Part shown: positions 54,842 to 63,408 of the stretch, one piece after another
Layout of the letters: each line of letters starts with the position of its first letter
Position numbering within the stretch: the first letter of the stretch is position 1
Source of the DNA: Lutimonas zeaxanthinifaciens
GTDB taxonomy: Bacteria; Bacteroidota; Bacteroidia; Flavobacteriales; Flavobacteriaceae
Length of the DNA stretch: 64,000 nt
Direction of reading: 5' to 3'
NCBI RefSeq assembly: GCF_030503675.1
Contig: NZ_CP129964.1
Location: 682,001 to 746,000, forward strand
Translations under genes and position numbers: made by a program
Notes under the pieces: generated by a model
What the model was told of the DNA's origin: nothing
Database searches by the model: none
What the model saw: the letters and a program-made list of their open reading frames with translations, nothing else

Positions 54842-57800
54842 ATGAGACAGAAAGAACAGTCATTTAAATCAGCATTAACCATTCTTGTGGTGTTCTTATT
54901 GGTCCCAATAGGCATAATGGCTCAAAAAGAGAAAATTGCTTTCGAAAAATATGGGGTGGAAGAAGGACTTCCCGAAGAATATGTTACTTCTATGATTCAG
55001 GATGATCAAGGTTTTATTTGGGCCACTACGCAAAATGGACTGGTAAAATTTGACGGTTATGATATCAAGGTGATAAGAGGAGATAGAAACATTAATGATT
55101 CGACCAAACTTAAGTTTAGACATTTAGGTGGAGGAATTATAAAATCCAGGGATGGAAAACTATGGCTCGGAGGATTACATCAAGGAGGCATAGCATCATA
55201 TGATCCAAAAACAGAAAGATTTAATAATTTTCTTCGGAACTCTAAAGATTCAACAGGAATCCCTTTTGAAATGAATAGATTGCAATTTGAGGATTCAAAT
55301 GATAATATTTGGTTCGTGAGCCGCTCATTGGATGGAGACACAGCTGTCGTTGCAAGAATAAATACAAAGACGAATTCGATTAAGACTTATCCATACATAA
55401 TTCAAGGATTCAAGTATAACGAAATAGTATTAAACTTTAGGATTTTAGAAGCTGATATAGATAAAAGTATTTGGCTTCTTGAAGATAAGGGTCAATTAAG
55501 AGTGTTTAATAGAGAAAAAGATACTTTTGAAATAGTTATCCCTACAGGTTCTGTCATTCCTGGAACGGGAGTCAAGGATACCCTGAAGGGTATTGTCAAT
55601 GGTAAAAAACATTTTGTTTTAAATGGAATCAAAGGATTTTATATCTGGGATCCCGTAAAAAATGAAGCAAATAAGAGTTATACAAATATTGTAGGGAATG
55701 GTCAATTGCTGTCTTCTGATCCTTTGATATTTGCTTTCGGGGATTCAGAAGGTCAGTTCTGGTTACTTCAGGATGGAGGGAACATAACGGTGGTAAATCC
55801 TTATAATCAAAAAGTCTCAAAATATACTTGGGGTAAGGAATCCTTGGATTTCAATAAGGGTATAGATAATTGTTGGTTATTATTTCCGCTTATTCAAGAT
55901 TCAAAAGGAATTTGGTTCCAAGCCTATTGCGAAGAAAGAGACTATGCCTTTGTTTATTATGAGCATTCAACACATTCTTTTAAATACTATAATAATCAGT
56001 TTTTTGATTTTAAAAATCAATTACCTTCGAGAGGTAACCCTATCAAAGTACTTGAAGATAAAACAGGCCTTAAATGGCTTGCTACTCGTCCTTATTTTTA
56101 TAAACAATCTCCAAAGGCAAGAAGGATAGACTTATATCTTCAAAATGCACAAGATGAATTCTGGATACCTTCAGATACAATATACCATTTAGTTGAAGAT
56201 ACTAAGAACAGGCTTTGGGTCGGAACGGAATCAGGTATCGCTCTAAAACTTCCAAATAATAATTTCCATCAGTATTACTTTAATGATTCCGATGGCCGTA
56301 AAAAAGATTTGGGTCCAATAAGCTCTATACATGAGGATACCAAAGGTAGAATATGGGTGGGAAACTCGCACAGTGGCCTTTTCCTATTCAATGAAAAAAA
56401 ACAGGTATTTGACAGGATTAAGATTTTTGAAACTGTTTCTGACAGAAATGAGGTTCAGGTTAGTGAAGACAGACTTGGGAATATTTGGGCATCTATTAGA
56501 AATAGGGGGGTTTACGTATTGAATAGTGAATTGTTGACAATTGAAGCAAAATTCGAACCTCGAAACAAAGATGAACATGGATTGATGAGTTATAGAATCA
56601 GTTATCTGTTTAAAGATTCCGAAGGAGATATGTGGTTAGGAGATCCCGGAAATAATGATTTCGGACTTTACAAATATTTGGCGGAACAAAATAGATTTAA
56701 GAATTATCAATACAGTGCAAACGATTCTTTAACTTTAATAAATAATGAAATTCGAGGTATCTATGAAGATGATATGAGCAGAATGTGGGTTGGAACAGAT
56801 GGAGGGTTGTGTTTATATGATCGCGAGTCAGATGTTTTTTTTAGAAACAATAGAGAATTTGATCTACCTAGTGTTCAGTTGCATGAAAAGGCGGGTAATG
56901 GAAGGGTTTGGGTGACAGCCTACAGTGGAGGAGGATTAGCACTGGTGGGCCCCGGCGTGAATGATGTAGAGCTATTTGGTGAGGAAAAAGGTCTGCTGCA
57001 TAATGATGCCAATAATGCTGTCATGGATGATCAGGGACGGCTATGGATTCCAACCCAAAGGGGGTTGTCGGTTTTTGACACCTTGTCTAAAACTTATACA
57101 AGTTACTTTGAGAAAGATGGATATCAAAAAAATGGTAGGTGGAATCCTGCCGTAAAAACGAGTAACGGAGATATCTGGATAGGTGGTATGAATGGCTTAA
57201 ACAGGATTTTTCCAAATTATTTGTTTAAAAAGGATTCAACCCAGCCGGCTGTTTTAATAACTTCTGTTGGAATTTTAGATTCGTTATATTCAGCTCCGGA
57301 TGGTTCTATTTTTAAGGAAGCTGTCTCTTATACCACTGAAATCAAATTAAAGCATTGGCAAAAGGATTTGAGTTTTGAGTTTGTGGCCTTACATTATCTA
57401 AGATCAGAAGAAAATCTCTATTCCTGGAAACTGGAAAATTATGACAATAAATGGTCATCTCCCTCAAAACAGAGGGAAGTGTCTTATACAAATTTATCTC
57501 CAGGAAATTATGTGTTTCGAGTTAAGGGCTCCAATGCAGATGGTATCTGGAATGAAGAGGGTGCTAGTATCCGGATAATTATCGCTCCGCCGTGGTGGTT
57601 TACTTGGTGGGCCTATGTTGTTTATGCTCTGATTGCAGGATTAATTGGGCTTCAGGTTCATAAATTTCAGAAGGCACGAACGTTGAGAATTGCAAGGCAA
57701 AATGCCCAGGAAAAAGAATTGGCTCAGGCCAGGGAAATTGAAAAAGCCTATTCAGAACTCAAAAGCACCCAGGCTCAACTGATTCAATCAGAAAAAATGG

Positions 57801-58537
57801 CCTCGCTTGGTGAGCTCACCGCAGGTATTGCTCATGAGATTCAGAATCCATTGAACTTTGTCAATAATTTTTCGGAAGTCAGTAATGAACTTTTGGATGA
57901 GTTGAATGAAGAAATAGAGAAGGGTGATCTTGGGGAAGTGAAAGGAATATCGGAAGATCTAAAGCTGAATCTGGAAAAAATAAACCATCATGGGAAAAGA
58001 GCGGACTCTATAGTGAAAGGAATGTTGCATCATAGCAGGGGGAGCGATGGAGAAAAGGAACTTACTGATATCAATGCCCTGGCTGATGAATATTTGAGGT
58101 TGGCCTACCACGGATTAAGAGCAAAGGACAAATCGTTTAATGTTACCATGAAAACAGATTTCGATAAGCGTATTAGCGAAATAAAATTAGTTGCTCAGGA
58201 TGTTGGCAGGGTGGTGCTCAACTTGATCACGAATGCCTTTTATGCAGTAGATGAAAAAAAGAAATCCGGTATTGAAAATTATGAACCGACAGTGACTGTT
58301 GGAACCAAAAAAGTAGGGAAAAATATTGAAATAAAGGTTGTTGATAACGGAAATGGTATTCCCGAAAAGGTCCTTGATAAAATATTTCAACCCTTTTTTA
58401 CAACCAAACCCACCGGGCAGGGAACAGGACTAGGCTTATCTTTAAGCTATGATATTGTAACGGCCCATGGAGGAGAGCTGAGCGTTGAAACTAAAGAGAA
58501 TACAGGAACGGAGTTTAAAATTATTTTACCAATATAG
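54842..58537 (+). CDS. Two-component propeller / Y_Y_Y sensor histidine kinase
   Basis: The 1231-residue protein has a signal peptide (about 1-28) and periplasmic two-component-regulator propeller blades up to about residue 800. They recur as DSxGxxWxGT-type elements, for example DDQGFIWATTQNGLVKFD and EDDMSRMWVGTDGGLCLYD. A Y_Y_Y domain ends NYVFRVKGSNADGIWNE, then one membrane helix (about 920-940), a coiled coil and the transmitter with His998 (AHEIQNPLNF), NLITNAFYAV, DNGNG and the TGQGTGLGLSL box. It lacks the receiver and AraC domains of hybrid HTCS regulators. The transmitter is very close to those of the neighbouring kinases. Confidence 0.93.
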   Translation: MRQKEQSFKSALTILVVFLLVPIGIMAQKEKIAFEKYGVEEGLPEEYVTSMIQDDQGFIWATTQNGLVKFDGYDIKVIRGDRNINDSTKLKFRHLGGGIIKSRDGKLWLGGLHQGGIASYDPKTERFNNFLRNSKDSTGIPFEMNRLQFEDSNDNIWFVSRSLDGDTAVVARINTKTNSIKTYPYIIQGFKYNEIVLNFRILEADIDKSIWLLEDKGQLRVFNREKDTFEIVIPTGSVIPGTGVKDTLKGIVNGKKHFVLNGIKGFYIWDPVKNEANKSYTNIVGNGQLLSSDPLIFAFGDSEGQFWLLQDGGNITVVNPYNQKVSKYTWGKESLDFNKGIDNCWLLFPLIQDSKGIWFQAYCEERDYAFVYYEHSTHSFKYYNNQFFDFKNQLPSRGNPIKVLEDKTGLKWLATRPYFYKQSPKARRIDLYLQNAQDEFWIPSDTIYHLVEDTKNRLWVGTESGIALKLPNNNFHQYYFNDSDGRKKDLGPISSIHEDTKGRIWVGNSHSGLFLFNEKKQVFDRIKIFETVSDRNEVQVSEDRLGNIWASIRNRGVYVLNSELLTIEAKFEPRNKDEHGLMSYRISYLFKDSEGDMWLGDPGNNDFGLYKYLAEQNRFKNYQYSANDSLTLINNEIRGIYEDDMSRMWVGTDGGLCLYDRESDVFFRNNREFDLPSVQLHEKAGNGRVWVTAYSGGGLALVGPGVNDVELFGEEKGLLHNDANNAVMDDQGRLWIPTQRGLSVFDTLSKTYTSYFEKDGYQKNGRWNPAVKTSNGDIWIGGMNGLNRIFPNYLFKKDSTQPAVLITSVGILDSLYSAPDGSIFKEAVSYTTEIKLKHWQKDLSFEFVALHYLRSEENLYSWKLENYDNKWSSPSKQREVSYTNLSPGNYVFRVKGSNADGIWNEEGASIRIIIAPPWWFTWWAYVVYALIAGLIGLQVHKFQKARTLRIARQNAQEKELAQAREIEKAYSELKSTQAQLIQSEKMASLGELTAGIAHEIQNPLNFVNNFSEVSNELLDELNEEIEKGDLGEVKGISEDLKLNLEKINHHGKRADSIVKGMLHHSRGSDGEKELTDINALADEYLRLAYHGLRAKDKSFNVTMKTDFDKRISEIKLVAQDVGRVVLNLITNAFYAVDEKKKSGIENYEPTVTVGTKKVGKNIEIKVVDNGNGIPEKVLDKIFQPFFTTKPTGQGTGLGLSLSYDIVTAHGGELSVETKENTGTEFKIILPI

Positions 58538-58540
58538 AAT

Positions 58541-61018
58541 ATGAGATCAGTTAAGTTAGTAGTTGTATTGATTTGCATTTATTTTTCCCCTTGCCGGGCT
58601 CAGGATACACTCTATGTGGATCCTGTTAAAATAGATAGTTTAAAAACTTTGTTGAAAGAGAGTTCTAAAGAGGATACTGAGAGAGTCAGACTTCTTAATG
58701 AATTCGCACGACTTAGTTTTTACAACAGAGAGCTAATACAGGGATTCGAAGCAACAATAAAAGCTATACAATTATCAAAAAAAATAGGATATAAAGAAGG
58801 GGAGGTCCTGTATCATGAAACTCTGGCCGCTTTTTTGGGTGATGGGGACATGGTAGCCTTTCATCATCAAAAGGCGAGAATGTTAAATGCCCAACTCAGT
58901 AAAAGTGACTCATTTGCTGAAGTGCAGGTTCCTGAAGGCTATCCCGACCCAATAACCGATGCATACAGTAAAAAGTTGATAGACGCTCTGGAACATTTCA
59001 AGGATGTGGACCAAAGGGAAATATTAGCGACCATTTATACTCATTTGGGATACTATTATTTCGGAAATGAAAGATTTATTGAGTTAAAATCTGTACATGC
59101 TGAAGCGATCGATATTTACAAAGAACTTGAAGAACTATATCCGATTTTTCTATATTATTCCTACGGAACCTATCTTGCCTATAGGATGGGAGATAATGAT
59201 GAAATGCAGAGGATCGATAATGAAATACAAAAACTTGTGGCTTCCATTCAGGACAATTCTGAAACCGGCCCTTTAAATTTTATCCTTGCCAATTATTATG
59301 CGAGAAATAATAAGCAGACTGTTGCCATAGAGCACTATTTAAAATGTATTGATTTTTTTGAATCCATCGAGGATTATTTGTTGCTGGCAAGTGTTTATTC
59401 AGAGATGACCAACCTTTATACTAATTTGGAGATGTTTTCCAAAGCTGCGGAAGCTATGGAGAACAGGATCAGAATTATCGAAACACATGGTCTGAAATTG
59501 AACAATTTTGCAGAGTATAACAGGGCAATGTGGACAATGTATGATTCTAAAAATTATATCAAGGCCTATTATTACCGAGATCGAATGGAGGAATTGATTA
59601 CCGAGCAAAACAAGGAGCATTTTCTGGCAGATAACTACAGTATTGAAGGTCATATACTTTTGGATCAAAAAAAATTCGAAGATGCCATTCCCCTCTTGAA
59701 AAATGCCTTGGAAATATCCTTGAGAATAAACAGGTTTCAAAGTGATGAGTGGGAGGCCTTTCGTCTCGCGGATTGTTATTATCAGATTAAGGACTATAAC
59801 AATGCCTTGAAGTATGCGTTGAAAAGTGAAGAACTCCTGGATGGCGGCAATCTGAGATTGAATAGAAATTTGAATTTATTGTTGTCTGATATATATGACG
59901 CAAGAAATAATGAGATTCTCGCCTATAAACATTTAAAAAATTATGCCAACCTGATCAAGGAATCTCAAGAGGCCGAGGTTGCGAGCCTGATCATGCGTAA
60001 TGAAGTAAGGTCAGTTCTTGAAAAAAAGGAAAAGGAAATTGACTTGCTGGAACAGGAACAAGAATTGAGGGAGCAGGAAAATAAGGCTCAGCGATTATGG
60101 ATCATCAGTATCGCAGGAGCTCTTTTAACTGCTCTGCTTTTAAGTTTGATTTTGTATCGAAATAATAAAAACAGACAAAAGGCGAATCGAATTCTTCAAA
60201 AACAAAAAGAAAGAATTCAGGAAACCTTAACAGAGTTAAAGGCTACACAGTCCCAACTCATTCAATCTGAGAAGATGGCTTCTTTAGGGGAACTAACTGC
60301 GGGGATCGCCCATGAGATTCAAAACCCGCTGAACTTTGTCAACAACTTTTCTGAAGTAAATTCTGAGTTAATTGAAGAGATGCTGGAAGAACTCGAAAAG
60401 GGTAATCTGAATGAGGTCAAATCACTATCCAAAGATATTGATGAGAATGAACAGAAGATTATCTTCCACGGAAAAAGAGCTGATTCGATCGTTAAGGGGA
60501 TGTTGCAACATAGCAGGAGCAGTGATGGTAAAAAGGAGCCTGTAGATATAAACATTCTGTGCGATGAATATTTAAGGTTGTCATACCATGGATTAAGAGC
60601 CAAAGACAAGTCTTTCAATGCTACAATGAAAACTGAATTTGATGAGCAAATAGGCAAAATAAATATAGTTGCTCAGGATATTGGCCGGGTTGTACTCAAT
60701 CTGATCACCAATGCTTTTCATGCGGTTGATGAAAAAAAGAAAGGTGGAGCCAAAGATTATGAACCGAGGGTGACAGTTGGTACTGAAAAATTAGCGAAGA
60801 ATATAAAAATTATGGTAAAAGATAATGCCAACGGGGTTCCAAAAGAAATACTGGATAAAATTTTTCAACCCTTTTTTACCACGAAACCCACAGGGCAGGG
60901 TACAGGGCTAGGCTTGTCATTAAGCTATGATATTGTAAAAGCCCATGGTGGAGAATTACAAGTTGAAACGAAAAAAGATAAAGGGACAACCTTTAGCATT
61001 TTGCTTCCAATTGGTTAA
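58541..61018 (+). CDS. TPR-repeat sensor histidine kinase
   Basis: The 825-residue protein has a signal peptide ending near residue 21 and a periplasmic helical TPR region (about 30-490), for example NYYARNNKQTVAIEHYLKCI and LKNALEISLRI. A coiled coil, one membrane helix (about 518-540) and a second coiled coil precede the transmitter. The phospho-acceptor is His591 in AHEIQNPLNFVNNFSEV. The N box NLITNAFHAV and the TTKPTGQGTGLGLSL box are intact, but the G1 box reads DNANG, with Ala763 replacing the first Gly of DxGxG. It starts three bases after the previous kinase gene, so they are co-translated. Confidence 0.92.
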   Translation: MRSVKLVVVLICIYFSPCRAQDTLYVDPVKIDSLKTLLKESSKEDTERVRLLNEFARLSFYNRELIQGFEATIKAIQLSKKIGYKEGEVLYHETLAAFLGDGDMVAFHHQKARMLNAQLSKSDSFAEVQVPEGYPDPITDAYSKKLIDALEHFKDVDQREILATIYTHLGYYYFGNERFIELKSVHAEAIDIYKELEELYPIFLYYSYGTYLAYRMGDNDEMQRIDNEIQKLVASIQDNSETGPLNFILANYYARNNKQTVAIEHYLKCIDFFESIEDYLLLASVYSEMTNLYTNLEMFSKAAEAMENRIRIIETHGLKLNNFAEYNRAMWTMYDSKNYIKAYYYRDRMEELITEQNKEHFLADNYSIEGHILLDQKKFEDAIPLLKNALEISLRINRFQSDEWEAFRLADCYYQIKDYNNALKYALKSEELLDGGNLRLNRNLNLLLSDIYDARNNEILAYKHLKNYANLIKESQEAEVASLIMRNEVRSVLEKKEKEIDLLEQEQELREQENKAQRLWIISIAGALLTALLLSLILYRNNKNRQKANRILQKQKERIQETLTELKATQSQLIQSEKMASLGELTAGIAHEIQNPLNFVNNFSEVNSELIEEMLEELEKGNLNEVKSLSKDIDENEQKIIFHGKRADSIVKGMLQHSRSSDGKKEPVDINILCDEYLRLSYHGLRAKDKSFNATMKTEFDEQIGKINIVAQDIGRVVLNLITNAFHAVDEKKKGGAKDYEPRVTVGTEKLAKNIKIMVKDNANGVPKEILDKIFQPFFTTKPTGQGTGLGLSLSYDIVKAHGGELQVETKKDKGTTFSILLPIG

Positions 61019-61044
61019 AATAGAAATGAATAAAATATAGAAAG

Positions 61045-61416
61045 ATGAAAATATTAGTAGTAGATGACGAAAGGGACGTCAAGATATTGTTCGAGCAGCG
61101 ATTCAGAAAGGAAATCAGAAAAGGAGATGTTACTTTTGTATTTGCGTTCTCTGGTGAGGAAGCCGTCGAAACCCTGGACAAACTCAATCAGGAAGCTGTT
61201 TTGATTTTATCGGATATCAACATGCCTGGAATGAGTGGACTGGAACTTTTGGAGCATATTAAGAAAAACTTGTATAAACCTCCTCCTGTGGTCATGATGA
61301 TCACTGCTTATGGAGATGAACAGAACAGAAAAGCGGCTGAAAGATTAGGCGCTGACGCCTTTTTAACGAAACCCCTGGATTTTAAACTTTTGAAAAACGA
61401 ACTTTTAAATATTTAG
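61045..61416 (+). CDS. Single-domain response regulator
   Basis: The 123-residue CheY-like receiver has acidic pair Asp7/Asp8, phospho-acceptor Asp57 in LSDINMPGM, Thr87 and Lys109 in LTKPLDF. No output domain is attached. It follows the TPR kinase by 26 bases and precedes the receiver-cyclase gene by two. The two receivers share the unusual FRKEIRK segment and DINMP, so they are probably duplicates. It may act as a phosphate sink or protein-protein regulator for the three kinases; that role is inference. Confidence 0.93.
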   Translation: MKILVVDDERDVKILFEQRFRKEIRKGDVTFVFAFSGEEAVETLDKLNQEAVLILSDINMPGMSGLELLEHIKKNLYKPPPVVMMITAYGDEQNRKAAERLGADAFLTKPLDFKLLKNELLNI

Positions 61417-61418
61417 TT

Positions 61419-62459
61419 ATGGCGAAAATTTTGGTTGTTGATGACGAAACAGATCTGGAAATACTGATCAAACAAAAGTTTCGTAAGGAAATCAGAAAAA
61501 AAGAATATGAATTTCTTTTTGCTGTAAACGGCCTGGATGCGTTGGAGAAAATCCTGCAGGATCCTGAAGTTGATATTGTGTTAAGTGATATCAATATGCC
61601 TGAGATGGATGGGCTTACTTTATTGACGAAATTAAACGAAAAGAGTCCCTTGATTCAAGCGGTGATTGTTTCGGCCTATGGAGATATGGAAAATATCAGG
61701 ACAGCTATGAACAGAGGCGCTTTTGATTTTATAACCAAACCCATCAATTTCAAGGATCTGACCCTGACAATGGAAAAGACTTTGAAGCATGCCAGACAGC
61801 TCAGGGAAACTTTGAAAGCTGTAAAAGAAAACAATATCTTAAAGATGTATGTTGATCAGAACGTGCTCAATTTCATGGGAAGTCGAGAATATGAGTCGGC
61901 CATAATGGTTAACGAATCCGTGGAAGGTACCGTCGTTTTTATTGATATATGTGGTTTTACCCGTATAAGCGAAAAGGAACCTGCGGATAAGGTTGTAAAA
62001 ATGTTAAACGCATACTTTGACATCATGGTGAAGGAGATTATCAAACAAGACGGTAATGTAGATAAGTTTTTGGGTGATGCCGTGATGGCCTTTTTTAGTG
62101 GTGACTTTCATCTGGACAGGGCTATCGAAGCTTGTGTTGATATACGAACGGCAATAGAAAACGCTGACATTGGTATTGGAATTGAATCTTTCAAACCCGA
62201 AGTTTCCATTGGTATTAACAGCGGGGACATGGTTTGGGGAAATATTGGATCTTCAACCTTAAAGCGACTTGATCATACGGTAATAGGGGATGCAGTGAAT
62301 CTTGCTGCTCGATTACAATCAGCTGCTCAAAACGGTCAAATTCTGATCACAGAAGAAAGTTACGAGAAAGTCAAGGAATCCTTTAAATGTGAGAAAATTG
62401 GGCCAATCCAAATGAAGAATAGATCGGAACCGGTTATCGTATACCAGGTGATCAGCTAA
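61419..62459 (+). CDS. Response regulator fused to class III adenylate cyclase
   Basis: The 346-residue protein has a receiver (about 1-125, Asp57 phospho-acceptor, Lys107), a helical linker and a class III cyclase domain (about 168-340). Metal-binding Asp176 (FIDICGFT) and Asp220 (FLGDAVMAF) are present. The adenine-selecting pair is Lys216 and Asp285, and the transition-state pair Asn294/Arg298 lies in NLAARL. All key residues fit an active adenylate cyclase, so the output of this kinase operon is probably cAMP. No CRP-type receptor is in the window. It is the last gene of the operon. Confidence 0.94.
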   Translation: MAKILVVDDETDLEILIKQKFRKEIRKKEYEFLFAVNGLDALEKILQDPEVDIVLSDINMPEMDGLTLLTKLNEKSPLIQAVIVSAYGDMENIRTAMNRGAFDFITKPINFKDLTLTMEKTLKHARQLRETLKAVKENNILKMYVDQNVLNFMGSREYESAIMVNESVEGTVVFIDICGFTRISEKEPADKVVKMLNAYFDIMVKEIIKQDGNVDKFLGDAVMAFFSGDFHLDRAIEACVDIRTAIENADIGIGIESFKPEVSIGINSGDMVWGNIGSSTLKRLDHTVIGDAVNLAARLQSAAQNGQILITEESYEKVKESFKCEKIGPIQMKNRSEPVIVYQVIS

Positions 62460-62481
62460 AAAAAGGCCGCATATAGCGGCC
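62456..62481 (-). terminator. Terminator between the cyclase and fasciclin genes
   Basis: GGCCGC (62465-62470) pairs with GCGGCC (62476-62481) over ATATA. The minus strand then has seven Ts, so it best terminates the fasciclin gene. On the plus strand AAAACGGATTTTT follows, giving only weak termination for the kinase operon. Confidence 0.7.
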
Positions 62482-62513
62482 AAAACGGATTTTTCTAGTT
62501 AGTAAGAAGTTTC

Positions 62514-63224
62514 CTAAGGATTCGCTCCCTGACATGCAAGATCAATGGGTAAAAGTACTTCACTAATGACATGTACGATACCATTCTTTGCTATTTTATC
62601 GGCATCATTTGGCCCAATTATCGCGATACTGCCAACACTTTCAACCGTTCGATCATATTTTACTGTAAGCGGTTTACCATATAAAGTTTCCACTTCTCGT
62701 TCGTTCTCATTTGGGATAATACTGTTGGCATCTTGTCTTCCTTTAGCTACGTGATAGAGAAGAATATCCCGTACCAGACCAGGATCTCCGATTTCTGAAA
62801 TATCCTGAGTTTTCATACCCAGACAATTGTATAGTTTGAAAAAGGCTTCATTGTTTGGGGCAAAAACAGTGTGCTGTACGGATTGGGAAGCAAATAATTC
62901 GATAAGCTGAGTATAAATTTCGGCATTGACATAATCAAGTGCTTCAATCAATTCGGTGTGCCCGTTATCCAGAAGTATGGCTGTTATTGATTCCTTCAAT
63001 TCCTCATCTCCTGCATTACTAACCGGGTTATTCACTGGTGTGTTGTATGAGGTTGAAGAGCTGACACGTTCTTCTACAATGTCCATGCTGTCTGAGCCAC
63101 AAGATAAAAGTATAATAACTATAAACATCATCGCTCCGATCAGAGCAGTTGATCCATATAATTTTGAGACCCATTTCTGAATCTTGAATTTATCTATTTT
63201 TGCTATGCTAATGTTTCCTCTCAT
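62514..63224 (-). CDS. Fasciclin (FAS1)-domain lipoprotein
   Basis: The 236-residue lipoprotein has a long N-terminal region of 41 residues ending in lipobox LLSC (Cys42). A single FAS1 domain follows from about residue 95: VQHTVFAPNNEAFFKL (H1 motif), RDILLYHVAKG and the end motif KNGIVHVISEVLLP (H2). FAS1 proteins act in adhesion or matrix contacts on the cell surface. It is a single gene with a good promoter and its own terminator. The long N-terminus could mean a later start, but no better ATG precedes the hydrophobic core. Confidence 0.88.
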   Translation of the reverse strand: MRGNISIAKIDKFKIQKWVSKLYGSTALIGAMMFIVIILLSCGSDSMDIVEERVSSSTSYNTPVNNPVSNAGDEELKESITAILLDNGHTELIEALDYVNAEIYTQLIELFASQSVQHTVFAPNNEAFFKLYNCLGMKTQDISEIGDPGLVRDILLYHVAKGRQDANSIIPNENEREVETLYGKPLTVKYDRTVESVGSIAIIGPNDADKIAKNGIVHVISEVLLPIDLACQGANP

Positions 63225-63281
63225 TCCCGTTAATTCTTAACATTTGAATTTATTGTTTAAGAAAAAATATAAAAACTTAAA

Positions 63282-63313
63282 CAAAAGTATATCATTTCTC
63301 GTGAAAAAACAAA
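63282..63313 (-). promoter_or_regulatory. Promoter of the fasciclin gene (-33 and -7)
   Basis: On the minus strand TTTG (63313-63310) and TACTTTTG (63289-63282) are separated by 20 bases, matching the Bacteroidota -33/-7 arrangement. The start site would fall near 63276, giving a leader of about 50 bases. This is the best full promoter match in the window. Confidence 0.65.
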
Positions 63314-63408
63314 TCTGTACCCAATAAATCAATAAGTTTTTTCTTTTTTTAAAGCAGTCATTGCTCATTTTTGAGTAACAGTTGAGATATTTGCATTTTA
63401 ATTTTGAC

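Noticed and set aside
63399-63406. TAATTTTG as promoter of the MFS gene
   Set aside because: It lies two bases before the ATG, so the start site would fall inside the gene; probably chance in AT-rich DNA.
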